Assembly (NCBI RefSeq): GCF_019857225.1
Contig: NZ_JAFJSY010000023.1
Span: forward strand, 62,001 to 126,000
From: Streptomyces plumbidurans
GTDB taxonomy: Bacteria > Actinomycetota > Actinomycetes > Streptomycetales > Streptomycetaceae
Length of the DNA: 64,000 bases
Direction of reading: 5' to 3'
Positions 62,986-64,000 of the stretch are shown piece by piece. Numbering within the stretch: the stretch's first letter is position 1; each line of letters opens with the position of its first letter. The position numbers were made by a program, and so were the translations under genes. Below the pieces are notes generated by a model. It was not told where the DNA came from. It made no database searches and saw only the letters and a program-made list of their open reading frames with translations.

Positions 62986-63663
62986 ATGGGCGAAACACCA
63001 GCACGACCACCGCGGCCGGACGAGGAAGACCTCCTGCGCTTCCACAACGGCGACACCCTCGACAACATCCCCGTTGTACGGCTGCCCGAGCACACCGCTG
63101 CCCCGCCCCAGCCCGCGGGGCTGAGCTGGTGGAAGGTCGGCGCCCTGGGCCTGGGGGTTGCCGCGCTCGGGGCGCTCGCAACGGTCGGCGCCCTGCAGCT
63201 GGCCGCCGGCGACGGCCGATCCGGTCCACCGGCCGCCGCCCGTACGCCCGACGCACCGGACGCCGCGGCGGCCGAGCAGGACGCGTCAACCGCCACGCCA
63301 TCGCCGACACCCACAGCGTCCGCTCCGTCCGGCAACGACTCGCCTGCCATCACGTCGGCAAGCGGCGTTGAGCAGGTACGCGTTATCCAGGCGCCGGCCA
63401 CGGGCGGAGACGTCGCCACGACGTACTGCCTGGTCTACACGGGCTCGGAAGACGACGGACAGAAGGAGGCCGTCCTCCTCGCGGATGCGCCGGCCTACCA
63501 GTGCGGCGACTTGCTGTCGTACGACCCCGTGCACGGCTCGCTGCACGACACGGTGCCAGTGTGCGAGCCCCCGTCCCGTGCGGCGATGCTCGTTTTCGAT
63601 CCTTCTTCGAGCTGGGGCGACAGCTTGTTCTTCGCCTGCCTGACACAGCACCACGGCGCATAG
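62986..63663 (+). CDS. Membrane-anchored extracellular unknown protein
   Basis: A 225-residue protein with a cytoplasmic N-terminus, a transmembrane helix at about 45-72 (WWKVGALGLGVAALGALATV), a Pro/Ala/Ser/Thr-rich linker and a C-terminal domain with Cys in TYCLVYTGSEDD, YQCGD, VPVCEPP and FFACL. Extracellular, possibly disulfide-bonded. Could be a phage-encoded surface protein acting on the lysogen (for example superinfection-related), but no evidence decides. Confidence 0.65.
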   Translation: MGETPARPPRPDEEDLLRFHNGDTLDNIPVVRLPEHTAAPPQPAGLSWWKVGALGLGVAALGALATVGALQLAAGDGRSGPPAAARTPDAPDAAAAEQDASTATPSPTPTASAPSGNDSPAITSASGVEQVRVIQAPATGGDVATTYCLVYTGSEDDGQKEAVLLADAPAYQCGDLLSYDPVHGSLHDTVPVCEPPSRAAMLVFDPSSSWGDSLFFACLTQHHGA

Positions 63664-63756
63664 CAGTGGCGGCCGGAGACGATCCGGCTGCCCGTACGGA
63701 TGATGGGTCCGCCTCCCGGCCGGGCGGACCGTGAGGTCGGCAGGAGCGGACGCGGA

Positions 63757-63788
63757 CGGCTGCCCGCCCGCAACCCGGGGGGCAGCCG
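63757..63788. terminator. Hairpin downstream of the membrane protein
   Basis: CGGCTGCC (63757-63764) pairs with GGCAGCCG (63781-63788), 16-base loop region with further G:C pairing. It lies between two convergent genes, a normal place for a terminator. Confidence 0.5.
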
Positions 63789-63814
63789 TGCAGGTCGGAA
63801 CGGATCCCGTCGCG

Positions 63815-63997
63815 TCAGGCGGGGCGTGCCGTGGGCGCTACGACGACGAGGAACTCCGGCTCGGGGAACTCCTTGTGGAGTTGGGTGACGGTGTCTTCCA
63901 TCTCCGGGGCGGTCGGGGCGGTGGTGTAGTGCGCGAGGTCCGTCCGGCGGCGGCGGCCGTCCTGCTCGTCCATCTGGTAGACGGTGATCGAGTACAT
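63815..63997 (-). CDS. Small unknown protein at the window edge
   Basis: A 60-residue protein from an ATG at 63997 (MYSITVYQMDEQDGRRRRTD), with Pro/Glu-rich sequence and a FLVVVAPTARPA end. Acidic, soluble, strand pattern with no known motif. It is at the right edge, so upstream elements cannot be seen. It may be a small regulatory or accessory phage protein. Confidence 0.5.
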   Translation of the reverse strand: MYSITVYQMDEQDGRRRRTDLAHYTTAPTAPEMEDTVTQLHKEFPEPEFLVVVAPTARPA

Positions 63998-64000
63998 GGT

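Larger units (their letters stand above)
21765..64000. mobile_element. Siphovirus-type prophage, left 42 kb (right end outside window)
   Basis: A contiguous set of integrase, excisionase-like protein, repressor, lysis genes, tail, head and terminase genes with late genes all leftward identifies a temperate tailed phage. Head gene order (terminase, portal, protease, capsid, connectors, tail protein, chaperones, tape measure) is canonical for siphoviruses with an HK97-type capsid. The element carries a cargo island at 24.1-30.2 kb. No right attachment site, replication genes or bacterial genes appear by 64,000, so it continues. Confidence 0.93.

Overview
The window reads as Streptomyces chromosome (very high GC, GTG starts, tightly coupled genes, actinobacterial protein families) into which a large siphovirus-type prophage has integrated. 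Bases 1 to about 21,760 are host DNA; from about 21,765 to the right edge everything fits one prophage whose right end lies outside the window.

Host part. Bases 1-7,758 form a leftward nucleobase-catabolism cluster: NCS1 permease (cut by the window edge), TIGR03842-type luciferase-like oxidoreductase, dihydropyrimidinase, a nitrilase-type N-carbamoyl-beta-alanine amidohydrolase, a PucR-type regulator, a class III aminotransferase and a second closely related nitrilase. Together these would take up pyrimidine-type bases, open the reduced ring, release beta-amino acids and transaminate them; no dihydropyrimidine dehydrogenase is visible. Then come a Streptomyces-specific unknown protein, a small XRE regulator divergent from a type I methionine aminopeptidase, a tandem-repeat intergenic region, a Clp ATPase, gamma-glutamyltransferase, a membrane-anchored unknown, a secreted CocE/NonD-type hydrolase, a small unknown, exonuclease III, a metallo-beta-lactamase-fold hydrolase and the fused pcaL gene.

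Prophage left arm (21.8-31.3 kb). The tyrosine integrase abuts the 5' end of pcaL, followed by a small excisionase-like protein and an XRE repressor behind an 18-bp palindrome. Next is a cargo island: a leftward seven-gene operon (two related small proteins, a Cys-rich 62-residue protein, a radical SAM/SPASM protein, a thymidylate-kinase-like protein, an endonuclease/exonuclease/phosphatase-fold protein, a MazG-like protein) facing a rightward HTH regulator and an HD-domain protein. This is the best candidate for an undescribed system: most enzymes have nucleotide-handling folds and a prophage does not obviously need them for virion production.

Prophage late region (31.5-62.3 kb), all leftward. 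In order of transcription: unknown early proteins, a glycosyltransferase fused to a phage-structural-like tail domain, a 1,051-residue repeat protein, small and large terminase, a portal-MuF fusion, a protease-scaffold protein, major capsid protein, connectors, major tail protein, the tail chaperone pair (with a frameshift extension), tape measure, tail proteins, GH25 endolysin, small membrane proteins and a collagen-like membrane protein. Hairpins punctuate several late gene junctions, and a palindromic repeat array separates tail from lysis genes. A divergent HTH regulator with a 16-bp palindrome marks the start of the late operon. No replication genes and no tRNA genes were recognised.
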